Shown here piece by piece: positions 6,540-14,938 of a stretch of DNA of 64,000 bases. The DNA lies in NCBI RefSeq assembly GCF_001424265.1, contig NZ_LMOV01000029.1:91499-155498 (forward strand), written 5' to 3'. This DNA comes from Acidovorax sp. Leaf160 (GTDB lineage: Bacteria > Pseudomonadota > Gammaproteobacteria > Burkholderiales > Burkholderiaceae_C). A program made the position numbers and the translations under genes. Numbering within the stretch: position 1 is the stretch's first letter; every line of letters starts with the position of its first letter. A model generated the notes under the pieces. The model was given only the letters and a program-made list of their open reading frames with translations. It did not search any database and had not been told where the DNA came from.

Positions 6540-9056
6540 TCAACCGCAGCTCCCCAGGTGCCCGCACTGCGTGCAGTAGTCGCACCCGTCCTTGCGGATC
6601 ACCGCATGTGCGCCGCATTCGCTGCATTTCTTGCCCGCCATGGCCGGCGGCGTGTCCGAAGGCAGCGGCGGCTCGTCGAGCGGCAGCACCTGCTGCTGCA
6701 TGGGCTGTTCCGCGCGGCGCGCCAGGATGTTCTGGATGGCATAGGCCATGGCAGCCACTTCCGACTCGTGCCACAGCGGCACGGGCGTGCCGTCGTCCCT
6801 GCGGTGCGTGCCCAGGCGGACCGCGCCCCGGTCCCAGGCCACCTTGCGCATGTCGGAGAGGGCCCGCTCCAGAAAGCCGCCGCGCGCGGCCAGCGACAGG
6901 AGCCGCATGCTGGAGGTGATCCACTGCTGCGACTCGCCGCTCTGCCCCACCGGCATGAAGAATTCGATGGCCCGGTCCACCGTGCCGCCGCGCCCGTCGG
7001 GCACGGGCAGGAAGGAGACGACGAGGTAGAGCGTCTTGTGTCCTTCCTGCGTCCAGTACTCGAGCTTCTCCGCGACGGCGGAGAGGCCGCCCTTGGGCCG
7101 GCTCTCGATCACGGTGCGCAACGGGTCCACGGGTGCGACCGCGGCCACGGGCGCCGCAGGCGTGGGTGCAGGCGTGGTTGCGGTTGCGGTTGCGGGTGCG
7201 GGTGCGGGTGCGGGTGCGGACGCTGCCACCTCCAGCACCGACCCGAGGATGGTGTTGGGCCGGTACGTGGCCAGCCCCTTCAGCCCGGCCTTCCAGGCCT
7301 GCAGATAGAGGCCTTTGAAGTCGGCGTACGGGTAGTCGGCCGGCACGTTCACCGTCTTGGAGATGGCGGTGTCCACATAGGGCTGCACGGCCTGCATCAT
7401 GGCGATGTGCTCGGTGGCCGACATGGCGAGCGCCGAGACGAAATAGTCCGGCAGCCGGCCCACGTCGCCGCCCAGCGCGCGGTAGAGCCGCCAGGCGTGG
7501 TCCTCCACCGCGTATTCGCTGGTGCTGCCGTCCGCCTCGCGCTTGCGGCGGGTATAGGTCCACGAGAACGGTGGCTCGATGCCGTTGGAGGCGTTGTCGG
7601 CGAAGGCCAGGCTCACCGTGCCCGTCGGCGCGATGGACAGCAGGTGGCTGTTGCGAATGCCGTGCTCGCGGATCAGCGCCTGGATGTCGGCCGGCAGGCG
7701 GCTGGCGAAGGTGCCCGGTGCCAGGTAGCCGTCGGCATCGAACCGGGGGAACGCGCCCTTCTCGCGCGCCAGCGCCACCGATGCGCGGTAGGCCGCATCG
7801 CGCAGGTGGCGGGCGATGCGCACGGCCATCTCGCGGCCCTCGGCCCGGTCGTAGCGCAGGCGCAGCATGGCCAGCGTGTTGCCCATGCCGGTGAAGCCCA
7901 CGCCGATGCGCCGCTTGGCCGCCGATTCCTCGCGCTGCTGGGGCAGCGGCCAGAAGGTGAGGTCGAGCACGTTGTCCAGCGCCCGCACCTGGGTGGCGAC
8001 GGCGGCTTCGAACGCGGCGAAGTCGAACGCCGGCTCGCCGCCCGGCAGGCCGAAGGGCCGCTGCACGAAGCGCGTGAGGATGATGGGGCCCAGGTCGCAG
8101 CAGCCGTAGGACGGCAGGGGCTGCTCGCCGCAAGGATTCGTAGCAGCGATGTCCTCGCAATAGCGCAGGTTGTTGTCTTCGTTGATGTGGTCGAGAAACA
8201 GGATGCCGGGCTCGGCGAAGTCGTAGGCCGACTGCATGATCGTGTCCCACAGCTCGCGGGCCGCCAGCGTGCGGTAGACCCACTGCCCATCGGCGCGGCG
8301 GTGCGCGCCTTCGGCCTTCAGCGCGGCACCCGGCTCGGCCGCGTGCACCAGCTGGCACGGCCCGCCGGCTTCCACCGCCGCCATGAATTCGCCCGGTACG
8401 CCCACCGACACGTTGAAGTTGTTCCACCGACCGGGCGTGCGCTTGGCGGTGATGAAGTCCAGCACGTCGGGGTGGTCGATGCGCAGCACGCCCATCTGCG
8501 CGCCGCGCCGCGCGCCGGCGCTCTCCACGGTGGAGCACGACTGGTCGAACACGTTGATGTAGCTGCACGGGCCCGACGCCTGCGAGGCCGTGCCCCGCAC
8601 CAGCGCCCCGCGCGGGCGGATGCGGGAGAAGTCGTACCCCACGCCGCCGCCGCGCCGCATGGTCTCCGCCGCCTCGCGCAGTGCTTCGTAGATGCCGGGG
8701 TAGCCGCCGTCGTCCACACCCTGGATGCAGTCGCCCACGGGCTGCACGAAGCAGTTGATGAGCGTCGCCCGGATGTCGGTGCCCGCCGCGCTCATGATGC
8801 GCCCCGCGCCGATGGCGCCCGCCTGCAGGTTGGCCAGGAACAGCGCCTCGTGCCGGGCACGCTCGGCTGCCGGCTCGACCGACGCCAGCGCCCGGGCCAC
8901 GCGGGCGAACAGCGCCTCGGCATCGGGCTCGCCGTTTTTCAGGTACTTCTCGCGCAGCACGTCCAGGCTGATGGGCTGCACGCCCAAGGGTGCGCCGGGC
9001 GAGCGGAGTGCGTCGTCGGCGCCTTCCGGCGCGAGGGGATGGTTGTCGCGTTGCAT
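6540..9056 (-). CDS. nrdJ: Adenosylcobalamin-dependent ribonucleotide reductase (class II)
   Basis: An 838-residue enzyme making deoxyribonucleotides with a B12-derived radical, independent of oxygen. The catalytic-core signature NPCGEQPL lies at 307-314 (Asn307, Cys309 as thiyl radical site, Glu311), and the first redox cysteine is likely Cys102 in LINCFVQPVG. A Gly-rich RRGGGVGYDFS precedes the core. After the catalytic domain comes an Ala/Pro/Thr linker (about residues 615-650, encoded by a hexamer repeat at 7172-7219) and a C-terminal domain that ends in a zinc ribbon, CSECGAHAVIRKDG-CDYC-CG. No cobalamin riboswitch is recognisable in the 301-bp upstream gap. The hemerythrin gene lies just downstream. 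Confidence 0.95.
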   Translation of the reverse strand: MQRDNHPLAPEGADDALRSPGAPLGVQPISLDVLREKYLKNGEPDAEALFARVARALASVEPAAERARHEALFLANLQAGAIGAGRIMSAAGTDIRATLINCFVQPVGDCIQGVDDGGYPGIYEALREAAETMRRGGGVGYDFSRIRPRGALVRGTASQASGPCSYINVFDQSCSTVESAGARRGAQMGVLRIDHPDVLDFITAKRTPGRWNNFNVSVGVPGEFMAAVEAGGPCQLVHAAEPGAALKAEGAHRRADGQWVYRTLAARELWDTIMQSAYDFAEPGILFLDHINEDNNLRYCEDIAATNPCGEQPLPSYGCCDLGPIILTRFVQRPFGLPGGEPAFDFAAFEAAVATQVRALDNVLDLTFWPLPQQREESAAKRRIGVGFTGMGNTLAMLRLRYDRAEGREMAVRIARHLRDAAYRASVALAREKGAFPRFDADGYLAPGTFASRLPADIQALIREHGIRNSHLLSIAPTGTVSLAFADNASNGIEPPFSWTYTRRKREADGSTSEYAVEDHAWRLYRALGGDVGRLPDYFVSALAMSATEHIAMMQAVQPYVDTAISKTVNVPADYPYADFKGLYLQAWKAGLKGLATYRPNTILGSVLEVAASAPAPAPAPATATATTPAPTPAAPVAAVAPVDPLRTVIESRPKGGLSAVAEKLEYWTQEGHKTLYLVVSFLPVPDGRGGTVDRAIEFFMPVGQSGESQQWITSSMRLLSLAARGGFLERALSDMRKVAWDRGAVRLGTHRRDDGTPVPLWHESEVAAMAYAIQNILARRAEQPMQQQVLPLDEPPLPSDTPPAMAGKKCSECGAHAVIRKDGCDYCTQCGHLGSCG
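7172..7219 (-). repeat. Hexamer tandem repeat in the nrdJ linker
   Basis: A run of GGTTGC and then GGTGCG hexamers on the plus strand encodes alternating Ala-Pro and Ala-Thr in the NrdJ interdomain linker. It is in frame and could expand or contract without breaking the gene. Confidence 0.65.
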
Positions 9057-9357
9057 GTCACGGGGCCTTCCACTGAGCCGCCCGGCATGGCGGGTGGCGA
9101 GGGGGCTTTGTACACCGTCGGAGCGTCAGCGGGGTTGGCACAAGTCAACGCGCCCGACGAGGGTTTGGGCGCTGCCCTGCCGACGCAGGCGGTCCGGGCG
9201 CTGCTCGATTCGGGCAGCGCTCCTAGCAGACCCAGGTGCCTGCATTGGCATCGAATACAGAACACAGTGATGCTCGGCGGCACCCTGGTACGCGGCTGGG
9301 CAGCCCCTACATTCCAGCATCTCCCGCGCTTTGCGCTCCATAGAAAGCTGTTCCCTC
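9057..9357. other. 301-bp intergenic region between nrdJ and the nitroreductase gene
   Basis: This region separates divergent genes and must hold both promoters. I looked for a cobalamin riboswitch and for NrdR boxes on the nrdJ strand and found neither convincingly. No gene, repeat or terminator stands out. Confidence 0.5.
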
Positions 9358-10032
9358 ATGTCCACCCAGCCCGACACCACCCAGCCCTCCTCCGACGCCC
9401 ACTCCCTGATCGAGCGCCTGAACTGGCGCTATGCCACGAAGAAGATGGACCCGAGCCGCAAGGTGCCCGCCGACAAGGTCGAGCGCATCGTCGAGGCCGC
9501 CCGGCTGGCGCCCACTTCCAGCGGGCTGCAGCCGTTCGAGCTGTTCGTGGTGACCGACCCGGAAGTGCGCGCGCGCATTCGCCCCATCGCCTGGAACCAG
9601 GGGCAGATCGTGGACTGCTCGCACCTGCTGGTGTTCGCGGCGTGGGACAACTACACGGCCGAGCGCATCAACGCCATGTTCGACTACACCAACGAAGTGC
9701 GCGGCTTCAAGAACGAGGGCTGGGAGAACTATCGCCAGCAGCTGCTGAATTCGTACCCGCAGCGCAGCGCCGAAGTGAACTTCGAGCATGCCGCGCGCCA
9801 GGCCTACATCGGCCTGGCCGCCGCCCTGGTGGCCGCTGCGTATGAAGGCGTGGACAGCACGCCGATGGAGGGATTCGACCCGAAGGCGCTGGACGAGATC
9901 CTGGGCCTGGGCGAGCGCCATCTGCGCAGCGTGGCGGTGCTGCCGCTGGGCTATCGCGTGGCCGAGCAGGACTGGCTGGTCGATCTGCCCAAGGTGCGCC
10001 GCCCGCGCGAGCGCTTCGTCACCGAGGTCTGA
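9358..10032 (+). CDS. NAD(P)H-dependent nitroreductase (NfsB-like)
   Basis: A 224-residue FMN enzyme starting MSTQPDTTQ. The family pattern is clear: the N-terminal RYATKKMD with R and K contacting FMN phosphate, AARLAPTSSGLQPF at about residues 50-65, AARQAYIGLAAALVAAA in the dimer helix, and GLGERHLRSVAVLPLGY near the C-terminus. Such enzymes reduce nitroaromatics and quinones, and some act on dihydropteridine or flavin substrates. The native substrate is unknown. It diverges from nrdJ. The start at 9358 is preferred over one nine codons upstream because homologues begin close to the RLNWRYATK block. No adjacent gene suggests a pathway. Confidence 0.88.
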   Translation: MSTQPDTTQPSSDAHSLIERLNWRYATKKMDPSRKVPADKVERIVEAARLAPTSSGLQPFELFVVTDPEVRARIRPIAWNQGQIVDCSHLLVFAAWDNYTAERINAMFDYTNEVRGFKNEGWENYRQQLLNSYPQRSAEVNFEHAARQAYIGLAAALVAAAYEGVDSTPMEGFDPKALDEILGLGERHLRSVAVLPLGYRVAEQDWLVDLPKVRRPRERFVTEV

Positions 10033-10160
10033 GGCCTTCGGTCGGGTGCAGGCCGGAACGGAGGGGACTCCTCCAGCCCGGTCAGGGCCGGCGCCCTTCG
10101 GACGGCCTCGGAATGCGCCGCCACCGGAAGCGGCCCAGTTTTTGAATGGAATCACCCCCT

Positions 10161-10204
10161 AGCGCTTGATATCATTGGGTCAATTGCTATTAAATAAATA
10201 GCAA
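10161..10204. repeat. Dispersed double-palindrome repeat, copy 2
   Basis: AGCGCTTGAT (10161-10170) followed by a perfect hairpin TTGCTAT (10184-10190) and ATAGCAA (10198-10204). It lies between the convergent nitroreductase and GGDEF-EAL genes and ends 12 bases from the latter's stop, where it could act as a bidirectional transcript end. Confidence 0.75.
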
Positions 10205-10215
10205 CTGCTTGCGGT

Positions 10216-12696
10216 TCAATGCGCTCCCGCCTGGCTCCGCAGCAGGTCGGCGAATGCGCCGGCCGGCAACGGCCTGGCGCACAGATAGCCCTGAAAGCTG
10301 TCGCAGCCGCGCGCCTTCAGGAAGGCCAGCTGCGCTTCGGTTTCCACGCCTTCGGCCAGCACCGACAGCCCCAGGCTGTGGCCCAGGGCGATGATGGCGG
10401 TACAGATCGCCGTGTCGTCCGTGCTCTGCGGCAGATCGCGGATGAAGCCGCGGTCGATCTTCAGCACGTCGATGGGAAAGCGCTTGAGGTGCGCGAGCGA
10501 CGAATAGCCCGTGCCGAAGTCGTCCACCGCCATGCGCACGCCCAGCGCGCGCAGTCGCAACAGCACCTGGCGGGCTTCTTCCGGGCGCTCGGCCAGGGCG
10601 CCTTCGGTGATCTCCAGTTCCAGCCCGCTGGCCGGAAAACCGCTGTGCTGCAGCGCGTTCTCCACGCCGCCGACCAGGTCGGTCAGGTGGAACTGCCGCG
10701 GCGACACGTTCAGCGCCAGGGTCACCGGCGCCAGCCCGGCGTCGAGCCAGGCCCGGCCCTGCCGGCAGACCTCGCGCACCACCCACTCGCCCATCGGCCC
10801 GATCACGCCGGAGCTTTCCGCCACCGGGATGAAGCGCGCCGGCGCGACCGGGCCTTCGTCCGGGTCCACCCAGCGCACCAGCGCTTCGGCACCCACGATG
10901 CGGCCGCTGGCGATGTCCACCTGCGGCTGGTAGTGCATCTGCAGATGGCCCAGCGCCAGGGCGCGGCGCAGGCGGGCTTCGAGCGCGATGCGCTCGCGCG
11001 CGGCGGCGGTGAGGCCTTCGTCGAAGAAGCACCAGGCACCCCGGCCCCGGGCCTTGGCGCCATAGACCGCCGCGTGGGCGCCCTGCAGCAGCGACTGCGC
11101 GGTGGCGGCATGGGCCGGAAAGAGGCAGATGCCGACACTGGCGCCGGCCACCACCTCGAAGCCCTCGGGCGAGCGCCAGGGCTCGCCGGCCGCCGCGATC
11201 ATGGCCTGGGCCACGGCCGCGGCTTCGCCGGCACCGGCCATGTCGTCGGCGGCAGAGGCGGCAGAGGCGGCAGAGGCGGCAGAGGCGGCAGAGGCGGCAG
11301 AGGCGGCTGCGCCGGCTGCGGCGGGTGGGTTTCCGCCGCCTTCGCCCAGGCGGCGGGCCAGCACGCCCAGTTCGTCGCCGGCCATGCGGCCGATCAGCAC
11401 GTCGTCGCCCATGGCGGCCTGCACGCGGCGGGCGATGTGCTGCAGCACCTGGTCGCCGATGGCGTGGCCGTAGCTGTCGTTCACGTCCTTGAAGCGGTCC
11501 AGGTTCAGCAGCAGCACGGCCATGCGTTCGCCGCTGGCCTCGGCCGCCTGCACGGCGGACTCCAGCTGTTGCGCGAAGTGGCTGCGGTTGGCGAGCGTGG
11601 TCAGCGCGTCGTGGTGCGCCATGAATTCCAGCCGGCCGAACTGCGCCTTCTCTTCGGAGATGTCGGCGAACATGCAGACGTAGTGCGTGATGGCGCCGGA
11701 GGCGTCGCGCACGCAGGACATGGACATGCGCTCGGGGAACACCTCGCCGTTCTTGCGGCGGTTCCAGATCTCGCCGCGCCAGTGGCCGGTGCGTTGCAGG
11801 GCTTCCCACATCGACCGGTAGAAGCCGGGGCCGTGGCGGCCGGACTTGAGCAGGCGCGGGTTCTGGCCCAGCAGCTCGGCCTCGGTGTAGCCCACCAGCC
11901 GCGTGAAGGCGGCGTTGACCGAGAGGATGCGGCTGGCGGCGTCGGTGACCAGCACGCCCTCGGTGGTGTTGTCCACCACGGTGGCGGCCAGGCGACTGCG
12001 CTCGGCCTCGCGGCGGGCGGAGGTTTCGTCGGCCAGCGTGCCCGCCAGTCGGGCGATGCCAGGCGCGGCCGAAGGAGAGGCCCTGCCCTGGACGGCATCG
12101 CCAGCCGCACCGTCCACCGGGCGGCGCCCGCGCACCAGGAACCAGCGCACCTCGCCATCGAAGCAGCGCAGCCGCACGCTTTCGGCGAAGGGCTCGCCGG
12201 AGGCCAGCGCGGCGCGGGCGGCGGCCACCAGCCAGCGGCGGTCGCCACGGTGCACCCGGGGCAGCAGCGCGAAATCCTGGTCGAAGTCTTCGCCCGGGTA
12301 GCGCAGCAGGCGCTGCAGCCCGGCCGAAAAGTCGAGCCGGCGCTGGCCGGGGCGCCAGTCCCACACGCCCACGCCGCCTTCCAGCGCCAGGCGCAGCCGG
12401 GCCTCGCTGCGCTGCAGGGCGGTCTGCGCGGCGCGGGCGGCGTCGGTGCGCTGGCGTGCGTCGGCCCGCTGCCGGCGCAGCAGCCAGCCCGCGCCCAGCG
12501 CGCCGCTGGCCAGCACCCAGAGCAGACCCGCCAGGGCGGCAGGGCCCCGCAGGGCGCCGCCGGGCTGCGCGGCGAAGCCTGGCGCCCACCGGTCCAGCAG
12601 CGCCCCCCCCGCCAGCACCCAGGCTGTGCCCACGGCCAGGTAGATGAGCAGGCCCCACCCCACCGCCCGCCCCGCACGGGCGGCCTTGCTGTCCAT
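10216..12696 (-). CDS. PAS-GGDEF-EAL cyclic-di-GMP signalling protein
   Basis: An 826-residue inner-membrane protein. Two hydrophobic segments (about residues 11-33 and 50-73) precede two PAS modules (VWDWRPGQRRLDFS and VVDNTTEGVLVTDA, each with a PAC-like end), then a GGDEF domain and an EAL domain. The GGDEF active loop reads AGDEL, so cyclase activity is doubtful, although the substrate-side LNLDRFKDVNDSYGH is intact. The EAL domain keeps EALVRW, EITEG, DDFGTGYSSL, KIDRGFI and EGVE, so phosphodiesterase activity is likely. A Ser-Ala-Ala tandem repeat sits inside the GGDEF domain. The start at 12696 follows GAGGA; a longer start at 12792 is possible. It diverges from purU. Confidence 0.9.
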   Translation of the reverse strand: MDSKAARAGRAVGWGLLIYLAVGTAWVLAGGALLDRWAPGFAAQPGGALRGPAALAGLLWVLASGALGAGWLLRRQRADARQRTDAARAAQTALQRSEARLRLALEGGVGVWDWRPGQRRLDFSAGLQRLLRYPGEDFDQDFALLPRVHRGDRRWLVAAARAALASGEPFAESVRLRCFDGEVRWFLVRGRRPVDGAAGDAVQGRASPSAAPGIARLAGTLADETSARREAERSRLAATVVDNTTEGVLVTDAASRILSVNAAFTRLVGYTEAELLGQNPRLLKSGRHGPGFYRSMWEALQRTGHWRGEIWNRRKNGEVFPERMSMSCVRDASGAITHYVCMFADISEEKAQFGRLEFMAHHDALTTLANRSHFAQQLESAVQAAEASGERMAVLLLNLDRFKDVNDSYGHAIGDQVLQHIARRVQAAMGDDVLIGRMAGDELGVLARRLGEGGGNPPAAAGAAASAASAASAASAASAASAADDMAGAGEAAAVAQAMIAAAGEPWRSPEGFEVVAGASVGICLFPAHAATAQSLLQGAHAAVYGAKARGRGAWCFFDEGLTAAARERIALEARLRRALALGHLQMHYQPQVDIASGRIVGAEALVRWVDPDEGPVAPARFIPVAESSGVIGPMGEWVVREVCRQGRAWLDAGLAPVTLALNVSPRQFHLTDLVGGVENALQHSGFPASGLELEITEGALAERPEEARQVLLRLRALGVRMAVDDFGTGYSSLAHLKRFPIDVLKIDRGFIRDLPQSTDDTAICTAIIALGHSLGLSVLAEGVETEAQLAFLKARGCDSFQGYLCARPLPAGAFADLLRSQAGAH
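11251..11304 (-). repeat. 9-bp tandem repeat (six copies) inside the GGDEF domain
   Basis: GGCAGAGGC recurs six times at exactly 9-bp spacing and encodes (Ser-Ala-Ala)6 just after the AGDEL loop. The unit keeps frame, so slippage would change loop length rather than disrupt the protein. It is a good candidate for a strain-variable VNTR. Confidence 0.85.
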
Positions 12697-12802
12697 CACG
12701 TCCTCGCTTGTTTCGTTCGCATTCGTCGCCGGCGGTTGGGCAGCCGGCACGGCGCGCCGGAGCGCGCGGCGTGCCCTGCGGTGCTGCGACAATCGCCCGG
12801 CT

Positions 12803-13651
12803 ATGACCCAAGCCTATATTCTCACCCTGTCCTGCCCCGACCGACTGGGGCTGGTGCATGCCGTTTCCGGCTTTCTGCTGGAGCAAGGCGGCAACATCGA
12901 AGAGGCCGCGCAGTACAACGACCACGACACCGGTCTCTTTTTCATGCGGCTGCAGTTCGCCTGCGACCGGCACGATGCCGCCGCCCTGCGCGAGCGCCTG
13001 ACCGCCTTCGCCGAGCCCTTCCAGATGCACTGGCACCTGCATGCGGCCTGCGAGCCGGTCAAGACGGTCATCATGGTCAGCCGAGAAGGTCACTGCCTGA
13101 ACGACCTGCTGTTCCGCTGGAAGTCCGGCCTGCTGCCGGTGCAGATCAGCGCCATCATCAGCAACCACCGCGACTTCTACCAGCTGGCGGCCAGCTACAA
13201 CGTGCCCTTCCACCACATTCCGGTGAACAAGGACAACAAGGCCCAGGCCGAGGCACGGCAGTTCGAGATCATCCAGCAGGAGGGCGCCGAGCTGGTGGTG
13301 CTGGCGCGCTACATGCAGGTGCTGAGCGACGATCTGTGCCGCAAGCTGTCGGGCCGGGCGATCAACATCCACCACAGCTTCCTGCCCAGCTTCAAGGGCG
13401 CCAAGCCCTACTACCAGGCGCATGACCGCGGCGTGAAGCTGATCGGCGCCACGGCGCACTACGTGACGGCCGACCTGGACGAAGGCCCGATCATCGAGCA
13501 GGACGTGGCCCGCGCCGACCACACCGACACGGTGGAAGACCTGACGGCCCGGGGCCGCGACACCGAAAGCCAGGTGCTGGCCCGCGCCGTCAAGTGGCAC
13601 ACCGAGCGCCGGGTGCTGCTGAACGGCCACAAGACGGTCGTCTTCCGCTAG
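12803..13651 (+). CDS. purU: Formyltetrahydrofolate deformylase
   Basis: A 282-residue enzyme that hydrolyses 10-formyl-THF to formate and THF, feeding PurT-dependent purine synthesis and balancing one-carbon pools. The N-terminal ACT domain (residues 1-80, ILTLSCPDRLGLVHAVSGFL) and the formyltransferase fold follow in order. Catalytic residues of the family are seen in INIHHSFLPSFKGAKPY (Asn, His) and GATAHYVTADLDEGPIIEQD (His and Asp). Length matches the family (about 280-290). It diverges from the GGDEF-EAL gene with about 106 bp between them, and no PurU partner gene lies nearby. Confidence 0.95.
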   Translation: MTQAYILTLSCPDRLGLVHAVSGFLLEQGGNIEEAAQYNDHDTGLFFMRLQFACDRHDAAALRERLTAFAEPFQMHWHLHAACEPVKTVIMVSREGHCLNDLLFRWKSGLLPVQISAIISNHRDFYQLAASYNVPFHHIPVNKDNKAQAEARQFEIIQQEGAELVVLARYMQVLSDDLCRKLSGRAINIHHSFLPSFKGAKPYYQAHDRGVKLIGATAHYVTADLDEGPIIEQDVARADHTDTVEDLTARGRDTESQVLARAVKWHTERRVLLNGHKTVVFR

Positions 13652-13654
13652 ACC

Positions 13655-13745
13655 ATGGCCCGCCCCTTGCGTCGCTTCGCGCCTTCGCCCTGCCGGGGGA
13701 CGCCACCGGCGGCCCGGCCAAGCCGGGTCCACGGCGGCCGCCGGC
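13655..13745. repeat. GC-rich intergenic repeat, family B
   Basis: This block shares GGGGGACGC, GGCCAAGCC and TCCACGGC in the same order with the block at 50338-50440, and a looser pattern with 55664-55760. It fills the gap between purU and the LysR gene and would pass for coding sequence only because of its GC content. Confidence 0.5.
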
Positions 13746-13850
13746 ATGGCCTGCTCGGCGCCCGCCGGAAGGTGGGGACGCAGCGCGTGCGCTTCGACCC
13801 GCCGGCCGGGCACACCGCGCACGCCACGCACATCGCGCAGGGGCACTGAC

Positions 13851-14765
13851 TTGGCCGCCCACCACCTGCCCTCCACGGGCTCCTTCTCGCGCAACGCCGC
13901 GCAGCGCATTCCGCCCATCCAGTGCCTGATCACCTTCGAGACGTTGGCGCGGCTGCGCAGCGTGACGCAGACGGCCGAGGAGCTGTGCGTGACGCCCAGC
14001 GCGGTGAGCCACCGGGTCAAGCAGCTCGAGCAGATCCTGGGCGTGCGGCTCTTCGGGCGCGCCGACTTCTCGCTGACCACCGAGGGCAGCACCTACCTGG
14101 CCCAGGTGCGCGAGGGCCTGAGCGCGCTGCAGCGCTTTCCGGGCAGCGACCAGGCGCCGGGCAAGCGGCGGCTCAAGCTGGCCGTCACGCCGACCTTCGC
14201 GCGGGTCATCCTGATTCCGCGGCTGCGGCAGTTCACCGAGGTGTATCCGGAGATCGACCTGGCGCTGCAGGTGTCGATTCCGCTGCTGGACGTGGTGGCG
14301 GAAGACGCCGACCTGGTGGTGCGCTTCGGCCCGGGGCACTATGCCGACATGGAGCACGTGGAGATCGCGCGCGACGTGGTCACGCCGCTGGCCTCGCCCG
14401 CCTTCGTGCGCGAGCACGGGCCCTTCGAGCGGCCCGAGGACCTGGAACGCGTTGCCCTGCTGCGCAGCCCGCTGGAGCCCTGGCGCCCGTGGTTCGCCGC
14501 CTGCGGCCTGGACTGGCCGGCGCCCAGCGAGGGCTCGCAGTTCAACGACATCGGCCTGATGTGCGACGCTGCCGCCGCCGGCATGGGCGTGGCGCTGGTG
14601 CGGCTGAAGCTGGGCGCGCCCTGGCTGGAGCAAGGCACGCTGGTGCGGCTCTTCGACATCCAGGCGCCCAGCCCGCATGCGCACTACCTGTGCTGGCGCA
14701 CCGGCACCATGGACCGCTGGGAATGCGCGGCATTCGCCGACTGGCTGCGCCGGGCGATGGCCTGA
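13851..14765 (+). CDS. LysR-family transcriptional regulator (GcvA-like)
   Basis: A 304-residue protein when started at the TTG at 13851. The upstream ATG at 13746 would add 35 residues translated from the intergenic GC-rich repeat, with no likeness to the family, so I prefer TTG. The N-terminal helix-turn-helix is clear (FETLARLRSVTQTAEELCVTPSAVSHRVKQLE, about residues 25-56). The periplasmic-binding-like effector domain follows (LKLAVTPTFARVILIPRLRQF; GMGVALVRL). The pattern resembles GcvA/AmpR-type regulators that act on a divergent or distant target. No divergent partner is adjacent, as purU points the same way. The regulon is unknown. Confidence 0.85.
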   Translation: MAAHHLPSTGSFSRNAAQRIPPIQCLITFETLARLRSVTQTAEELCVTPSAVSHRVKQLEQILGVRLFGRADFSLTTEGSTYLAQVREGLSALQRFPGSDQAPGKRRLKLAVTPTFARVILIPRLRQFTEVYPEIDLALQVSIPLLDVVAEDADLVVRFGPGHYADMEHVEIARDVVTPLASPAFVREHGPFERPEDLERVALLRSPLEPWRPWFAACGLDWPAPSEGSQFNDIGLMCDAAAAGMGVALVRLKLGAPWLEQGTLVRLFDIQAPSPHAHYLCWRTGTMDRWECAAFADWLRRAMA

Positions 14766-14852
14766 CCGGCCGCGCCTGGACCGCGCCACCGCAGCCGCCG
14801 CAGGGGCGGCAAGGGCCGCAGGGCAGGCAGATTCCAAGCCAAAACAGCCACC

Positions 14853-14896
14853 AGCGCTTGATACACAAGCGCCCGTAGCTACATATTCGATAGCAA
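14853..14896. repeat. Dispersed double-palindrome repeat, copy 3
   Basis: AGCGCTTG (14853-14860) pairs with CAAGCGC (14866-14872); then GTAGCTA and ATAGCAA form the second arm pair. It lies between the LysR gene and the helicase gene, 42 bases before the helicase ATG. Confidence 0.75.
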
Positions 14897-14938
14897 AACA
14901 TAGCAACCGTTAGATCGGCGCCTGGAGCGCCGCCCCCC

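Noticed and set aside
9057-9357. Cobalamin riboswitch or NrdR box upstream of nrdJ
   Set aside because: I could not find the conserved B12-box-like core or paired NrdR motifs on the correct strand.
6318-9845. Very long plus-strand frame antisense to nrdJ
   Set aside because: Composition is that of a shadow frame, while the opposite strand encodes an intact class II ribonucleotide reductase.
13746-13850. ATG-initiated N-terminal extension of the LysR gene
   Set aside because: The extra 35 residues come from a GC-rich intergenic repeat and have no LysR likeness; the TTG at 13851 gives the family length.
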